From the NCBI RefSeq assembly GCF_029227915.1, contig NC_079884.1, positions 11,222,001-11,286,000 on the forward strand: a stretch of DNA of 64,000 nucleotides, given 5' to 3'. The notes under the pieces were generated by a model. The model was not told where the DNA came from. It searched no databases and saw only the letters and a list, made by a program, of their open reading frames with translations. Shown here in pieces: positions 23,297 through 39,802 of this stretch. Source of the DNA: Hydractinia symbiolongicarpus. Lineage: Eukaryota; Cnidaria; Hydrozoa; Anthoathecata; Hydractiniidae. A program made the position numbers and the translations under genes. Each line of letters opens with the position of its first letter. Position 1 is the stretch's first letter.

Positions 23297-26200
23297 ATGG
23301 CGATGGTAGATAATGATTTAGTTTGCAACTTTAAGAAGTGTAGAAAGAGATTGGTTAACATAGCATGGGTAAGGATTACATTGTATAGATTAGTTTAGTG
23401 ACAGTTAGGGTGAATTTCCACGAGGCGAACTCAGTAGCGAGTAATTGTCCAATTACCTGTTAAAATGTTAACTGGCGATCTTCAATTAATTCTATAGAGG
23501 TTAATATAACTGTCATTTGCCTTCTACCTCGTTGAATACTTCTTATCCAGCGAAGGGTTTTTTTACTTTTTTGCGTCTCTGTTTTTAAACAATTTTGCCC
23601 ATCCTTACTTATATTTCACCGTGACATTCGTCCAGTGGAATTCACCTTTAGATCTCGTTTACATTGTGGAAGATTTGCATAGTAATAGTTGAATTTATTA
23701 AGCATTGCGTAGATACGTAACAGCCACGCATCTTCCTTTTACCATGATTAAAGTAAGAGAAGTGATAATAAATATAATAAAAGTAATTATTTATCGAACG
23801 TTTTACGTTGTGGGTCGTACTAAAGAGCACATTAAAATCTTACGCCTTCCGTGTGTTTATTTTCGCTAGTTTTGGCCAAATTCAAAATTTTTTTGAACGT
23901 TATCAGTGAAAATAGCACTAAAACTAAATAAATACGAAAATTGTGGTAAAACTAGCAAAAATTACAACGCTTAGCGAGTCACTTTCATGCTAGAAGTAAC
24001 AATGACATACAAGAGACGCTAGTGGTTTATCTGAAGTCTGAGTTATATCCAACTAAACTGTTACAAAGAGGAACAGAAATCGTCTCATAAGAGGTATACG
24101 AAATAATGAAAAAGATACACAGCTATTCTTTTGCTTATTTGATAATGCGAAATTTCTCTACATCATAGGTCACATCATGTTCACGTATCTTTTCGTTTAT
24201 TTATTTGTTTCTGATCTTTATATTGATGTGGGAGGAGATTTTCAAAGGCTTGGTAAGAAATAGCTATAGATTAGGTAGCGTGTGTGACAGTATTTGCGTG
24301 TATAACACCGCCACAACCGTCGGCCGCGTGTGTGAAGAAAAGAGAGTGCTATATTTTAACAGGATACCGAAGCTGCATGAACTATCTCGTTATTGAAAAG
24401 GTGCAACTACAAAACTTTAACAATGGTGGTACCAATATAATAGTACATGTTACTTAACCGTGATTGGTTAGTTACTCAATGAACTTTTAGGACACGGTTT
24501 TAAAAAGTATATAACGAGGATGCCCAAAGTGAAAAAATTAAAAAATTTATCAGGCACCAGAAGAAAGTTTGTAATGTAGAACTTAGTGTAAAAAATTGTT
24601 AGAAAGTTTATCCGAAACAAGTAACGCAATGTTAAATTTTATCATCTCCACTAAAAGCCTTTGTGTAAAAATCATACACACAGTCTCTCATAATTTCGTT
24701 GTACAAGTCCTTAAACTCAGCACAGATACATTTTGTGATGAAGATGGCACAAGAGAATTCAGCAAATCATTTGTCTGTCCAGCTTGTAAGTTGTATTTTG
24801 TTGTTTTGTATTTTGTGCAAAACGTAATGCCCGAAAAAAGTTGTAGTTGGTCTGCCTCAGTCCAAGGAATTTTCGCTGTTGGAGATTACCGAGAATAGAG
24901 AAGCCTGTGGATGAATTTTATGGTTGGTTACATAGGTCAAGCATGGTGGGCGACATTGTTTTTAGCTTGTAGCCCCCTCCCCTCAGAATAATTTTCGCGA
25001 CGTGATCCTTCGGCAGTTTCTTTTGGAGATATTAGAATAACTACGAAACCGGTCGTCTTGTTCGACTTCAGTGACTTACACAAAAGTCAACTGAAGCAGT
25101 TGAACTTTAGCATTCGACTTTAATATTTTAGCAAAAAAGATAAAAATATGATGTTTCTTGGTTTATAGGCGATACAAATCTGAATGGCAAACATGACATT
25201 GTTCGACATGAACTCCAACCCAATGAACAATACAAATCAGTAAGTTCTTCTCCATTTTACAGAAACGAAATATTAAGAACGTTTTCATTTTGCTTAAGTA
25301 ACCCGTGTGGAAAGAATACCCGGAGCAAGATTTCACCGGAATGCAGTCATAAGTAGCCGCGGTGGTAAGAAATTCCGGAGCAAAGCTTCACTCCGGAAGG
25401 CAGTCACCAATTAACTCAGTTTGGTTTAGGGTTACAAGCACGCTTCACCCTGAAGCGAAATTTATCTGCTTCACTCCAGTTGATGATAATTTTATTGCTA
25501 TTTTTTTACAAATTGCTTGTTATTGGAGTAAATGTTTTTAAAAAGAAAAGTCTAAATTAACATGCACTTAGGCCTGGAGTTATATCTGCTTTAATATACA
25601 CGTTACAATATTGATTTAATAAGTCTATAAGCATGTAAAATTATGCTCGAATAGGCCCTGGAATTTTTTCTCTCTATGTTTGAACCGGGTTTTCACCCTG
25701 TCTCAACGAACGTGAAACTACTTATAACAGGGTAACCGTACGCAGGAGTTCACGATGTAATCTTAAAATCTAAAACAGGTACCGTTAGAATTTACATTAG
25801 AAATTTATTTCATAACACGAATAATCACTAATTTAAACTACTACCGTATTTTTCTTGTTGTTGCGAAATGACTTTCAATGTCCACATAAGCCTTGTTTTT
25901 GTGTTTTCTCATCCGATGTATATGCAGTATTCCTAACCTACGCTTCACACTTGATTCAAATGTTATGTTAAGATGATACTTGCTGGTTTGAAACCCGAAA
26001 TTATCATGGAAATAGCATCTAGAGCCATCGCATTCTGGACTTATCAGGTAAAATTACTTCTCTAACAAAATATCGAAAATTAATTTTAAAAATCTGTTAA
26101 GTCGTTTCTTGTCTGTTGATTAATCGATTGTGGTAATTGTCACTTAAAGTCTTTGCGCAGATAAAATTTGATTAGGTAACCTTTAAACTTTATATTTCAG

Positions 26201-29200
26201 CCTTAACCTTTTCTCGCGTTTCGTTTGGGTCTGATGAAGGTTTAGTCATTAAAAAAAATAGAGAATTCCGTGTAAAGGACCCCTTTTCACGGTTTTCATT
26301 TGACTGATTTGCTCTTTCTGTAGTCCACTTTAATCTTTTAGCACGTCGGTTTAAAACGCACGCATTAAAATGCTTAAAATTGCGTAATGCTTAAGAGCGC
26401 TTTCGCACGCTAACTTTTTTAAAAGAGCTGTGAGAGCTGCAGTGTATAATGACGTAATTTTATGATTTCGACCAATAAATTTGCTTGCATATTTGATAAG
26501 AAGTTTCTTCTTTGTCTTTGTTTCAGGCACAACAAGAGAAACTTTACCACGAATATGCATCAGCGAAGAATAAGGAATCCCGAGATAAACTTGAGCATTA
26601 TTTTGAACAACTTGTAAACAAACTACAAGTGGAGTTAAAATGTATCTTTTTCTTAAGCTATTGCATGCCTTTGCTGTAATTATTATCAGGCCTCGAAATT
26701 TCGTCCTTTAATGAAATAACGGTTATTTAAACGATCCGGCGACTATCTGAGACTTTTGTTAACCGCTCTATATTCTGTAAAAATAAAAATTACTTTTTCA
26801 CGACAAGTAAGTCCGTGTTAAAAAGTATAACTTTTTTGTCATGCTGCGCACTGCATGGAATGAAAATAAAAGATATAGTAAGCTCTCTCCATCTTAGACA
26901 GATAAATAACACTCCATTTTTAGCTCTGAAAACTTTGATTAGGAAATAAAGAAGAATTATTTGGGTATTTAAACTTTATATTTTGTTTCTGTGCATCACC
27001 ATGTAACTTGCTGTAGTGTTTTATCACATTTGATCTTGTCAAGAGAGGACAAGACCAAATGACCAAAAAGGTCAAGACCAAAAATTGACTGTATGTGTTT
27101 TATATTTCATTAACAATTCTTAATTAGCCGTTAAAGTTGACTTATCAGGTATGCTATTTAGCTAATTTATTCATTCATTCATTCATTCATTCATTCATTC
27201 ATTCATTCATTCATTCATGTATTAGCAAAACGCGTCTATGTTGCTCAACCGCGACCGCTTGTTTCCGCAGAATCTCTTTAAGAAAAAAACGCGAAAATTG
27301 AAAAATAAAAATACCACACATCGTAAACTTTTGGTCAAAAAATTTGTCTGATAAATTGCATCAATTTTTGATTTTTATTGTTGATATCTGAAACCGCGAA
27401 AATTTACTCCCAAGAGGTATACGAAACTCTCGGATCCGCAGAAGATCTGTCCCGAAAAACTTTCTTCCCTTAAATTAATTCCAACTAAAAATACGCAGTC
27501 CCTCATTCATTTTCAAGTCACTATTTCTGTATCCCTTCATACTTTTTACTGCACCAGTTTTGTGTTCATTTTATCTACACACCAGTACACCTTTCCTTCT
27601 ATTTCACTTGTAGCTAAGTCAAAAGAACTGAATGAAACAAAAAGACGATTCAACGAACTTAGCGAGCAGCATCAGGAAAAATCTCGTCAACATCAGAAAC
27701 TACAGGTAGCTAACTATGATAGAGGTAGTGTTTAAAATATCAAGAAGATTGTTCATACGTGTTTTTTTGCTTTAAATTATTTACATTTGCTTTGTTTGTT
27801 TGTTTGTTTTTGTGTATTTTTTTTTGTTTTGTTTAGATCATGTATGATACTCTGCGAAGGTACGTGGCAGTAATTTCAATTCAATAACTACTGAAATTAC
27901 TTTTACTGTGACTGTCAAATGATCTGTTATATTTTATACATCACATGCATGTTTAGCACTTTCGCTAGCTCCCCCATATGAGTGTTACGTCCAAGTGTCG
28001 TTAACAAATCCAATAGCAGTCAGGTTTCTGCACATTTCCTCGTTTCCTTGTAATTTAATATTGTGTAATTTTTCCTGTTTTCCCAAAAACGATTGAGCTG
28101 AAAGTTATACTTCTTTACGGTTTAAATGAATTTGACCTTTAAGTGCATAACTTAAAGGGCAAATTCGTCCGCAGAAAGACAGTTTGGTGAAGAAAAAAAA
28201 CGCGAAATACAGGATATAAAGAAATGAAAAAGTAGTAAAAAGAAAATCAGGGCTTCTTCGGGCTGTTTTATTTCATAAACTTTCGTCGGCTAAAAACGCA
28301 AAATGTTCTGCCTAGTTGATTCTGAAATGGTTACAGAATATTTCTAAGTGAAGTCACCATAGAGAAGCTTCATGTATTTTTATTTGTTTCAAGGAGATCG
28401 ATAAATCCTGCTTCACTGGAGGAAGAAAACCATCAAACAAAACAACCACCGTCTGCTAATCATTACAAAAGAAATCAGTTTCAAATGGCAATTGGTTCTA
28501 CTTTCCTCGGTATAGTCTTCCAAATTTTCAAAAAATAGATTATTTATTAAGGAAGAGTTTATCAGGTTCTGGGTTATTGACAGAGTTGTCAAAAAATGAC
28601 GTAATGAGCCTCCCTATCTCGAACGAAAATTTGGTTACCTTACAAAAAACTTTTCTGTTATTATCCGAGAAATTTAGAATAAGCTTTATACGAATATCAG
28701 GCTTAAGTTTTAGATGAAAAACTATAGGTCTATTGTTTAGAAAATTAAGATTGATGGTCAGCCTGCTTAGGCTGTAGTCAAGAACTCCTTGATTGTTCAA
28801 TTTTTTGCGTACTTCGATTCGCTACACTTACACAGATATTTTTCCATAGTTCCTTTACTTTGTGCGACAAAAAAAGAATACACTTTAAAAATATGAACTT
28901 CTATGTTTTAATTGTGACAAACCTAACTGCGTCGTTTTCTTGTCAAATACATAAGAGCCTTTATTCGAACTAAAACTAGTCAGGAGTTTTAGTTCATTCG
29001 AACTAAAACGCCCCATCTAAAACCGATAAGTTCCCAGAGAACAAAGCGGTGTAGGTAGAACGTCCTTATTGTCTAGGATCAACAAGAAATATTCAAGCAT
29101 CGTTACAAGAAGCTCACCAGGCGTTATTTCATGTATCAAAACCTAATGGACACACCTCACCAACACCAGCAGGTAAAGTAGTTTGCCTAAATAAAATTCG

Positions 29201-29822
29201 CGAAATTTTCAATTTAGTTTTAGCAGTAAATTTGTTAAGGGGACTTCGCAATATTTCCATTGTGTTGACATTTTTGTATTCCACCGTGGCTTTTGTCCCC
29301 TTCGTTTTTATCAAAACATTTAAATTATGTAGTCGCAAAATTAATTACGCAAAATTCATGACATTATTTGTTTTGTGGAAGTCGGAGTTTTCGAGCTTGT
29401 TCATTGGAGTTATAAATGCCGCAAACATTTGTAACAGATTTTCTTAGCGATTCTGTATCAACCTAGTAAATATAAGAGACGTCTTTTCTTGTCTGCCACT
29501 TGTTCTAACATCTCAAACCAGGTTTTTATTTGGTCCCACCAAGACCAACTAAAACAGGTTGGAGAAAAACATCTTAAAAACGTCGTTATTTGGTCTTTGA
29601 CCAATTAAAACTCGTTCGAAAAAACGTCTTGAAGTCTTTTAAAAGTAAAAGAAAATCTGGAGATAAATTTGCTTTGCAACGAAATCCCTTTGTTACCTAG
29701 GTGACGGTTTCGTGTTAAAGCCTTATCCTACACCTGTTCAACAGCCTCGTAATCGCGTAGAAGAACATGAAAGTTTCGGTCAGCGGTTTACGTTACAGTT
29801 AAATACACCGAGATCAAAGTGA
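23297..29822 (+). CDS. CCNB1IP1: CCNB1IP1/HEI10-like RING-type E3 ligase (meiotic crossover factor)
   Basis: In other eukaryotes HEI10 proteins promote meiotic crossover maturation and act as ubiquitin/SUMO-type ligases. Coding exons: 23297-23368, 24169-24184, 24726-24785, 25169-25239, 25973-26047, 26527-26641, 27614-27705, 27837-27859, 28394-28509, 29077-29172, 29701-29822. They total 858 nt, 285 residues (human 277), all GT-AG and in phase. The RING is at residues 10-50: C10, C15, C28, H30, C33, C47, C50. The family signature follows (GKHDIVRHEL, then ILAGLKPEIIMEIASRAIAFWTYQ at about 74-98 in two blocks). A coiled coil covers about 99-175, then a low-complexity tail ends LQLNTPRSK. The 16-nt exon (24169-24184) encodes V25-T-S-C28-S and the first base of His30. 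A 23-nt exon also occurs. AATAAA at 30326-30335. Confidence 0.93.
24169..24184 (+). other. CCNB1IP1: 16-nt coding micro-exon of CCNB1IP1
   Basis: GTCACATCATGTTCAC lies between an AG acceptor (24167-24168) and GTATCT donor. It enters in phase 0 and leaves in phase 1, exactly bridging the exon ending at TGG (23368) and the exon beginning ATACATTTTG (24726). It restores WVTSCSHTFC, the conserved family core. Without it the frame shifts and two zinc ligands are lost. Confidence 0.88.
27160..27220 (+). repeat. (ATTC)n microsatellite
   Basis: About 14 uninterrupted ATTC units in a CCNB1IP1 intron. Seen directly; likely polymorphic. Confidence 0.95.
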
Positions 29823-32800
29823 TGTTTTAAAGGAGGTGTTATATTTCAAAGGATGGAAAGATTTGTAAAGTCAGAATTTTTGCTGTTCATCTTTTTAAGG
29901 ATATGTTAATTGGGTTTGTTTGTTTGTTTGTTTTCCGAACTTTTAATCTGTTGTTGTTGTTGTTGTTGTTGTTTTCTCACCTTTCTTGTTGTTATGAAAT
30001 TTTAGTGCTTTCTCAAACTGTTATCATGTTTTGTCTTGAAATTACTAAGAAAGTTGTCTATCAGTTCTATATTCAAGATACACACATCCCAGTGTTTAAG
30101 AATTGTAATCTTAAAAAGTTAAAACATTCTTTACCTATAAGAAGAAGTAATGGACTATAATATAATGGCATCATTGACACTAGAAATTACGTCATATCAG
30201 CTAGATTACTATTTACTGTATATCTAGTCTGTATTTTATCCCCATCGCCTATATATGTGCTTAGCAACCACCTTGTGACCAGAATACATGTAATAATTAT
30301 TTATATAACAAATACAACATTTTACAATAAATAAAATTAGAAACAATTACTGTTCCAAGACTAATACCCTCGCATAGTATAATTCACAAACTCCTTATAA
30401 ACGTTAAGAAAAGTCGAAAAATTGTAGTAAGGGAAGTTATGTATCAAAATGGCTGCGGACACTTTGTGATATCCCGCTTAAAAAAAGACTTAATCCAACC
30501 GATAAATTTGCAGAATGATTTGCAGTTTCAATTATATATAATTTTGTTGATGGTAAAAGAATACGTTGTTTCAAAGGTTCAACCTTTGAATCTTAGTCTC
30601 GTAGGTTTTTCTCTAAGAAAGACCGTCAATTCGTCCATGGTTTTATTCATAAAATCTTTAAATGTGTATAATTCGCTAAAAATTTATGCTTCTGTATTGC
30701 GAATTTTTTATTTGCAAAAGTTTTGTCCCGCAATATTATCTGCACCTCAAGTAATTCCCAGTTTAATTCCGCGCAGGTCTTATTACAAGAAAGGCGCTTG
30801 TAGGGACAAATTGTTCAGCTTGTTTGCTTTAGTCTTGATAGCTAAAATAAATTTCACGGTCAATTTTTCATAGTTGTCCTGATTAGTGCTGCGAAAAGAG
30901 GCAAAAATGCACAATCTTGCCTGATGTTTCTTTAGGTTATTTTTCGCTTTAACTATGACGTTTCACCTTTTAATAACTCCCTTCAATGGAGCTGTTAGTC
31001 CTCTTTTGTGGTATATTGAATGTTGGAAGCGGAGAAAACTTAGTTATTGACTTTTTCAGAGAGGTAGAAGAAGATAGTTTAAAAAGTAAAAATACAAAGG
31101 ACAAAGTGAATAACTATTTGTGCAACTCCAGGTTTTTTCTAACAAATGCCTACGCTCTGTGAGTGTTTCAAAATTTGTCCATAAAAGCGCTTGATTAGTG
31201 TTTAGACCTATGTAAATGAAATTCTGTTATTAAAACACGCTTGCATAGTTGTAATGAAGGAGGAAGGAACGAAGCATGTATGGAAAGTTGTTTACAGTGA
31301 ACAGATGGAGAGTTTAAATATATTTTTCCTTATGAAAACTAATTTTCATTAATTCGATATGTCTGGACGAAGGATAATTCCCAATTTCTAAAGTATTTCT
31401 GAAAGCGAAAATATAAAGAAATTCGTATTTATTTTTCTAATCCAGTTAGAATTACGTTTTTATAACATAAAATTTAAAGTAATTTCCATTGGATGATTAA
31501 GCTATTGAGTTTACGCATGCGCCAAAAATAAAGAAGGAAAAAAAATTTATACATGAAAATATTTGCTATGAAAGAACGAAAACAAAAACACAAATTACAT
31601 TTGTTGGGAACATTTTATATGTCTACTACGATCGCAAAAAATCAAAATATGGCTAGATTTTATGGCCCACACTTATAAGAAAAAATAATATACTGGTGTG
31701 AATATTCATTGTTACTGCTCCTTTTTTCTATCTGCTGTTCTCATTTGACTTTTAGGCGTGACAAAAAAATTTCAAACGAAAAATCCATAATAAATGAAAT
31801 ATTTTTTAGGGGCTCTTCGTATGGAGCCGGGCTGGCTCGATCGCCCGGGCTGGCTCGATTGGCCGGGCTGGCTCGGCTGGGCGGGATCTCGCTACTATCA
31901 AGAAGCACATACAAAAATAAAAATGTGTTCATATGACAACCGAGCCAGCCTATCTAGCCGAGATCTCGCTTTTTTTTACCGAGATCTCGGCTAGGCGGGA
32001 TGAAAATTTTCCATATGAACGCTAGCCAGCTCGCCTCATATGAACAGCCCCTAATAATGGTTAACATTTTTTTTTTCTGATTTTGTGTAGTTTGATCCTC
32101 AGTATCCATTTTCGCGTTTTTCAAGGATTTTGCTCAAATCCACAAAATTATGTATCCAGAGGTATACATATTGGTACCAGTTTGCAGATGCGTTGTCTCC
32201 TAAAACGTCAAAACACTCGTCTCGTTGTACCCACGCGTTCTCTATGTACAAGCTCAGGCGAGTCACGTGTCATAGAGAAAATTATTACGAATAAGAGTTT
32301 TTTTTAAATTTTATCTTAAAGTGAAAAAGAACTCAATTTCATTTTCATACAAAAGAGAAAATCATAACACCACAATGTACTTGTGTGAATGTTTATTCAG
32401 AAAAGGATTTTCTTTCAAAACATTTCTGCAGAAAATATCAACCTGCGAATACGAGTAACATTAGAGAATTTACTTCTCCAGATATGAGAGAAGGTTCTCT
32501 CCAAATGTTTTCCACTAAACTTTCATCCAAGCAACGACATACCTTTTAAAGCACTGTACAGATAAAGCCGAACAACGCCATAACAATTTCTCAACAGATT
32601 TACGATGAGCTTTTACTAAACAATGGTCAAGCGTTTTTTTTATACAAAAAAGTCAACAATAATATAATAGCCAGATAGTAAACCGTGCGTTTTGTTACAC
32701 CCCTTACCTAATATTAACACTGTCACCGCGAAAGGAAGTTTGTGGTGATATGAATTTTTCCGACGAGAAAATATACTCTAGTGAAAAACACATGTGAAGA

Positions 32801-34268
32801 GCAGTCGCACCCTTTGGACTATTCTTTTCATCTGTAAACTTGCATTAATCTTTAATGGATGTAAAACAGTCTTCCTTATATGCTTCTTTGGACAACGAGT
32901 TGGCTAAAGAACAGATTTTCTAACAAACGTAAATTTACGCCGTTAGCTCTGTGTATCTTCGAAAGAGAAAAAAGGAAATACTTGGATTTCTTACCTTATG
33001 TGCGGATTAGCCTGCATTCTCCCGTGCTCTTTCACTGAGACTAGTGTGTACAAATATGCCGCATTCTAATGATTTAGCGTCAAAGTGCTCTGTTTGTTTT
33101 TACAACGAACAGATATATACAGTCTTTTTTAAATATTCAAAACAAATTAAGCATTTATTTTGATAAAAACATTTCCTGGATTACTTCACCAGCCTAGACT
33201 TTATCGATTGAAATCTTTCTGAGACCTACTTTTCGTCAGCTTTTAAATACTTGTCATTTTAGGGCACCGACAAAGTTTGTTGGCCAATAGGGTTTTTAAA
33301 TAATTTTTCATCACTTTCAAAAAGAAGAAAATACAATTACGGGGGTAAGGAGTCATGAATTTATCAGTTAAAGTAAATTTTGATATCAACTTTTGAAATT
33401 GTCACTTTCACGGCCTAAAACACTTTCTGCGAAAGAAAAATTTAAAACTTGGTAAATAAAAAAAAATAAAATTGTTATCCTGTAATTTAGCTGTAGGAAA
33501 TTTTTTGGGGACAACGTTATCATCGTCAAGTAAGTTTTTCTTAAGGTGATTTATATTTTGCTTGAACTTATGGAACTGATGAAACTTGACAAAAATATTT
33601 CTCATTTTCCTATATTTTATATTTCTTTCATTCTTTTTATTAAAATAAAATGTGAAAAGAAATATAAGAAAGAAGATTTTTTTTTCAAAAAAGAGGAAAA
33701 ATAAACTGAATTCATAATGAAACTTTTACAAAGATTTTCAAATGTCTTTATAAATAATTTAAAGCGAACCCTTTTAGCATGCCATTATGGAAGAGGTTTA
33801 TCAGTGAAAAGTGTGCCATATTTTGAAATAATGTTTTAATATTCTTTATTGTTGGAGAGATTAGAGGAAAAATTCTTAAAACACCTTGCAGGGGGGAAAA
33901 ACTAATCGGAAGAAAATTTTCATAAACAAAAGTTTCCGTGTTCCAGAACAAAAGAATTTAGTTTTCCCTATTACTGTGTTGGAAACATGAATAAATTATA
34001 AATATTAACCAATGAAGTTTAAGCAGACATAATTATATAAGTTTTGATTAACAGAGGTCTAGGAGTAGACGTTTTTAAGAAGATTTTTTTTAACAGTAAA
34101 GCTTGTTTTAGTGTCTGTCAAATTTTTTTATAAAATTTTCTTTCTAACTAAATTGTAATTCTCGTCGGTGGCATTTTCACTTTGTCAAGAAGAAAACTTT
34201 TTTCTTTTTCTGTTTGTTTGTCAAAATAATTCAATCAAGAAATTAGTTTTGAAAACATATTACATCTA
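29823..34268. other. Intergenic region, CCNB1IP1 to ELAV-like gene
   Basis: Contains the CCNB1IP1 3' UTR, a short (TTG)n run near 29950, and a GC-rich MITE at 31806-32054. A 144-codon plus-strand frame at 30439-30873 has no recognisable domain and its composition is like its surroundings, so it is not called. The ELAV-like promoter and any non-coding first exon would be in the distal kilobases. Confidence 0.5.
31806..32054. mobile_element. GC-rich TIR MITE
   Basis: The termini TTAGGGGCTCTTCGTATGG and its near-complement (ending CATATGAACAGCCCCTAA) form inverted repeats. Inside are reiterated CGGGCTGGCTCG and GCCGAGATCTCG motifs. GC content stands out sharply from the AT-rich flanks. About 249 bp with no coding capacity, and a possible TA target duplication. 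Confidence 0.8.
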
Positions 34269-37030
<2,762 letters not shown>

Positions 37031-38601
37031 GTTGATATTTGATTTTGGGCCGTTTAGAAGATATATAAAAATATATTGATAGTGTAAATTTTCAGATATA
37101 TTTGTAGCAAGAAATTGTAAATAAAATAAAATTTTTGCTTGAAAATTATTTAGCTCTGGTGCATGTTTCTGAACATTGGAACTTTTCATAGAAGCAAACT
37201 TTAAGTTGGAATTATTTCTATAATGTTTCGAACTTTATTCCTATAAACATTGTATGTAAAATATTGAAATTAGATTTTAGGATTATCGAAAAAATTTAGG
37301 GTCACTTATTTATTCATGTGTTTTTAATTAACATTTTAATTCCATATATTATTTCTTTATTTTTTCCTTCTTTACTCTCCTTGTTTTTAATAATTTGTTT
37401 TCCGTCAAATATTAAATATTCATAAGTATTTTGTATGGAGAAAATCTTTTCTAAAATTTGAAGCCCTCAATATGGTTTATGTTTACGTTTGTGTAGTGCA
37501 CTGTGAAGAAAGAGGGGCAAAAAGTGGAGGAGGGCTGGGTTATTTGAGGAAGAGGGGTGTGGTGGCTGACATGCCTCCCCAATAACAGCACTCATTTTGC
37601 AAACCTTAAGCCAACTCCCTGTACGCCAGCCATAATAGCGGCTCAAGTTTACAATATTTTACAGCAAAACTCTCATAAAATCTACACCCGCCCATTTCAC
37701 GCTCCAAAACCGAAAGTTAATATCATCTATGACCCTGATACTAAGGCCCGAATAATATTTGCTATCTATTTTTTGGGATGTTGTTTTTTATTTGTATCTT
37801 TGTATTTTATCTCATGTCGTCTCCAATATTAATACCCATTCCCGTCCCCAGATCTCTTGCGATTAAAACCTCAAATCTTAAAGAGCTCTGGGGTCAAGAG
37901 TTATAATACCCGTGTTCTGTTTAAAATAATAGCCGAATCGCTTTCACGAGTATATTATTAGTTAGGTAACTCAAGTACTTGTTAAAGTTGTTAAACGTAT
38001 TATCTTGTATTGTATAATGTTTTACGTCTAAACGATTCAAGAAGATTATTTGAAGAAAAATATTTGAAGAAGAATATTTTTTTGTGGCTTTTTTTACTGT
38101 TACTATTTGGATTACTCCACAGTTGTTTACCAATTTGTCAACTGAAATCAGCGGAGATCTGAATTCACCAATAAAAAAACTCTTCTCTTTAACTCGAGTC
38201 TCAAGTCTCTTATTTTTCAGTGATATTTTTTGTAACGTTAAACTCATTTCGACATTACCAAGACAAGACTTGTTATCATTTGAAATCTTTTAGTAAAATG
38301 TTTGCACAAGATGCTATCTCTTTAATCGTCTTGTTAAACATAGATTGTAGCAATGGATACGAGAACTCTGAACGATTATTTCCAAGAGATTTGAGATAAT
38401 ACGAGACAAGGAATTTTATTTGCTATTAGATTTTTTGCGTTAGCTATTAGATTTTTTAACCCGGTACAATTCAACTTAAAGCCCTGCAGCGAACAATTTT
38501 TTTGCTGTTGCTTGTACACTGAAAGAATATTCGTTATTAAACTTTTTTTTCAAATCCTTAAAATATTGTATTTCAAAAAAAATATGTTATGTTACGTGTA
38601 G

Positions 38602-38678
38602 AAGAGCAACGACATCTGCTTCAGGAAATAAAAGAAGAAAAATCTGCACATAGACAGATTTCCATCTGTACATCTTAA
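38602..38678 (+). other. Candidate terminal coding exon, function unknown
   Basis: Follows an AG acceptor and encodes a charged helical stretch, EEQRHLLQEIKEEKSAHRQ, then six residues to TAA. Codon-like composition stands out from the flanking AT-rich DNA. No partner exon or family was recognised, so it may be chance. Confidence 0.25.
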
Positions 38679-39018
38679 GAGACAAACAAACAAACAAATA
38701 TTCCATATGAATCCGATAAAGAGTTTATGTGATGAATAATTAAACCTGGTCACAAAGTGATTCATAATGATGTGTAAGTATTATTGGTGCCCAAAGCTTA
38801 AATCTACCTCGGTAGTATTAATTTTGGCGAGTCGTGGAAAGGAAATAAAAATGTTATCAAATATTTTCGAGAGTAACTTCATTCCGATAATTTATTTTTT
38901 GTTAGCATTTTAGTGTTCTATTTCTTTTTTGTGTGAATGAAATATTTCACTCCAAGATGGAATTTCCCAAATTATTGGCATTTGTCAATTTTTCCGAGGG
39001 TATTATTAATAACCCCAA

Positions 39019-39107
39019 GCTGTACCGCAAAATATCGCCCGAGGTCTAAGTGCCGACCGAGTTTGCGAGGTCGGTGCAATGACTGAGGTCGATATTTTCG
39101 GTACAGC
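39019..39107. repeat. Nested palindromic MITE-like repeat, copy 1
   Basis: The outer arms GCTGTACCGCAAAATATCG and CGATATTTTCGGTACAGC flank an inner hairpin (GTGCCGACCGAG / GAGGTCGGTGC). Weaker pairing extends outward to an AACCGTCT motif near 39140. Confidence 0.75.
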
Positions 39108-39802
39108 ACGTGGTAATCGGTTATTATTGTATTTTTTAACCGTCTAAGTTAGATAAAAATATAAAAAAAGAATTTTAGTTTAGTGTTCTTATAATAATAT
39201 AATTCACTACTGTTGTTACACTACTTTTGTTAACACTCGACGTCAAAATTCGAAACAGTCCTGTCTAAAAACAAACATCCTATTTGGAATTCGAAAGTCT
39301 CTTATAGAATAAAACTTTGTAAACAAACATTACGATGTTAGACACGTACAGAATAATGTGTAAAGTTGAATGCGCAGCTAAAATATAATTACAACGAATA
39401 TTAAAGTAATTTTTTTTAACTATCAAGCTAGCCAATAATAACATGGGCTTCAACGAGTTTTACATTGACTCGGCAACCACAAAGCTGAAGAAACGAACCT
39501 GAAAATGAGAGAAGATGTATTTTTTATGATTCCGTCGCCCTGTATTTATTATTTTTGATAAAACTGGATATTAGATTATCGTTTTTTTATGGACAATGTA
39601 GCTAGTTAACTAGCCATGTTGAAGAAGCATGCAGACGAAATGTTGCTGAATCTGGTTATTTTAAGTGTTAAACTTGACATTGTTTTGTTTCTATCCTATG
39701 AAAATGTTTTTATCGATAAATGTATTGTAAGAGTTAGAGATATAATCATTTCCAATGCTTCTTAAATATTTTTTTTCGTGCTTATTAACATTTAAAGCTA
39801 CC

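Noticed and set aside
25300-25420. Direct duplicate with CCGGAGCAA and GCAGTCA motifs in a HEI10 intron
   Set aside because: Two short diverged copies only; probably a repeat fragment, no function evident.
28970-29012. GAACTAAAACT / AGTTTTAGTTC inverted pair
   Set aside because: Arms of only 11 bp in AT-rich DNA; too weak to call an element.
30439-30873. 144-codon plus-strand frame
   Set aside because: No domain, no convincing composition, and no splice or neighbour support; likely chance.
37921-38293. Overlapping frames on both strands
   Set aside because: AT-rich chance frames without matching splice sites or a family.
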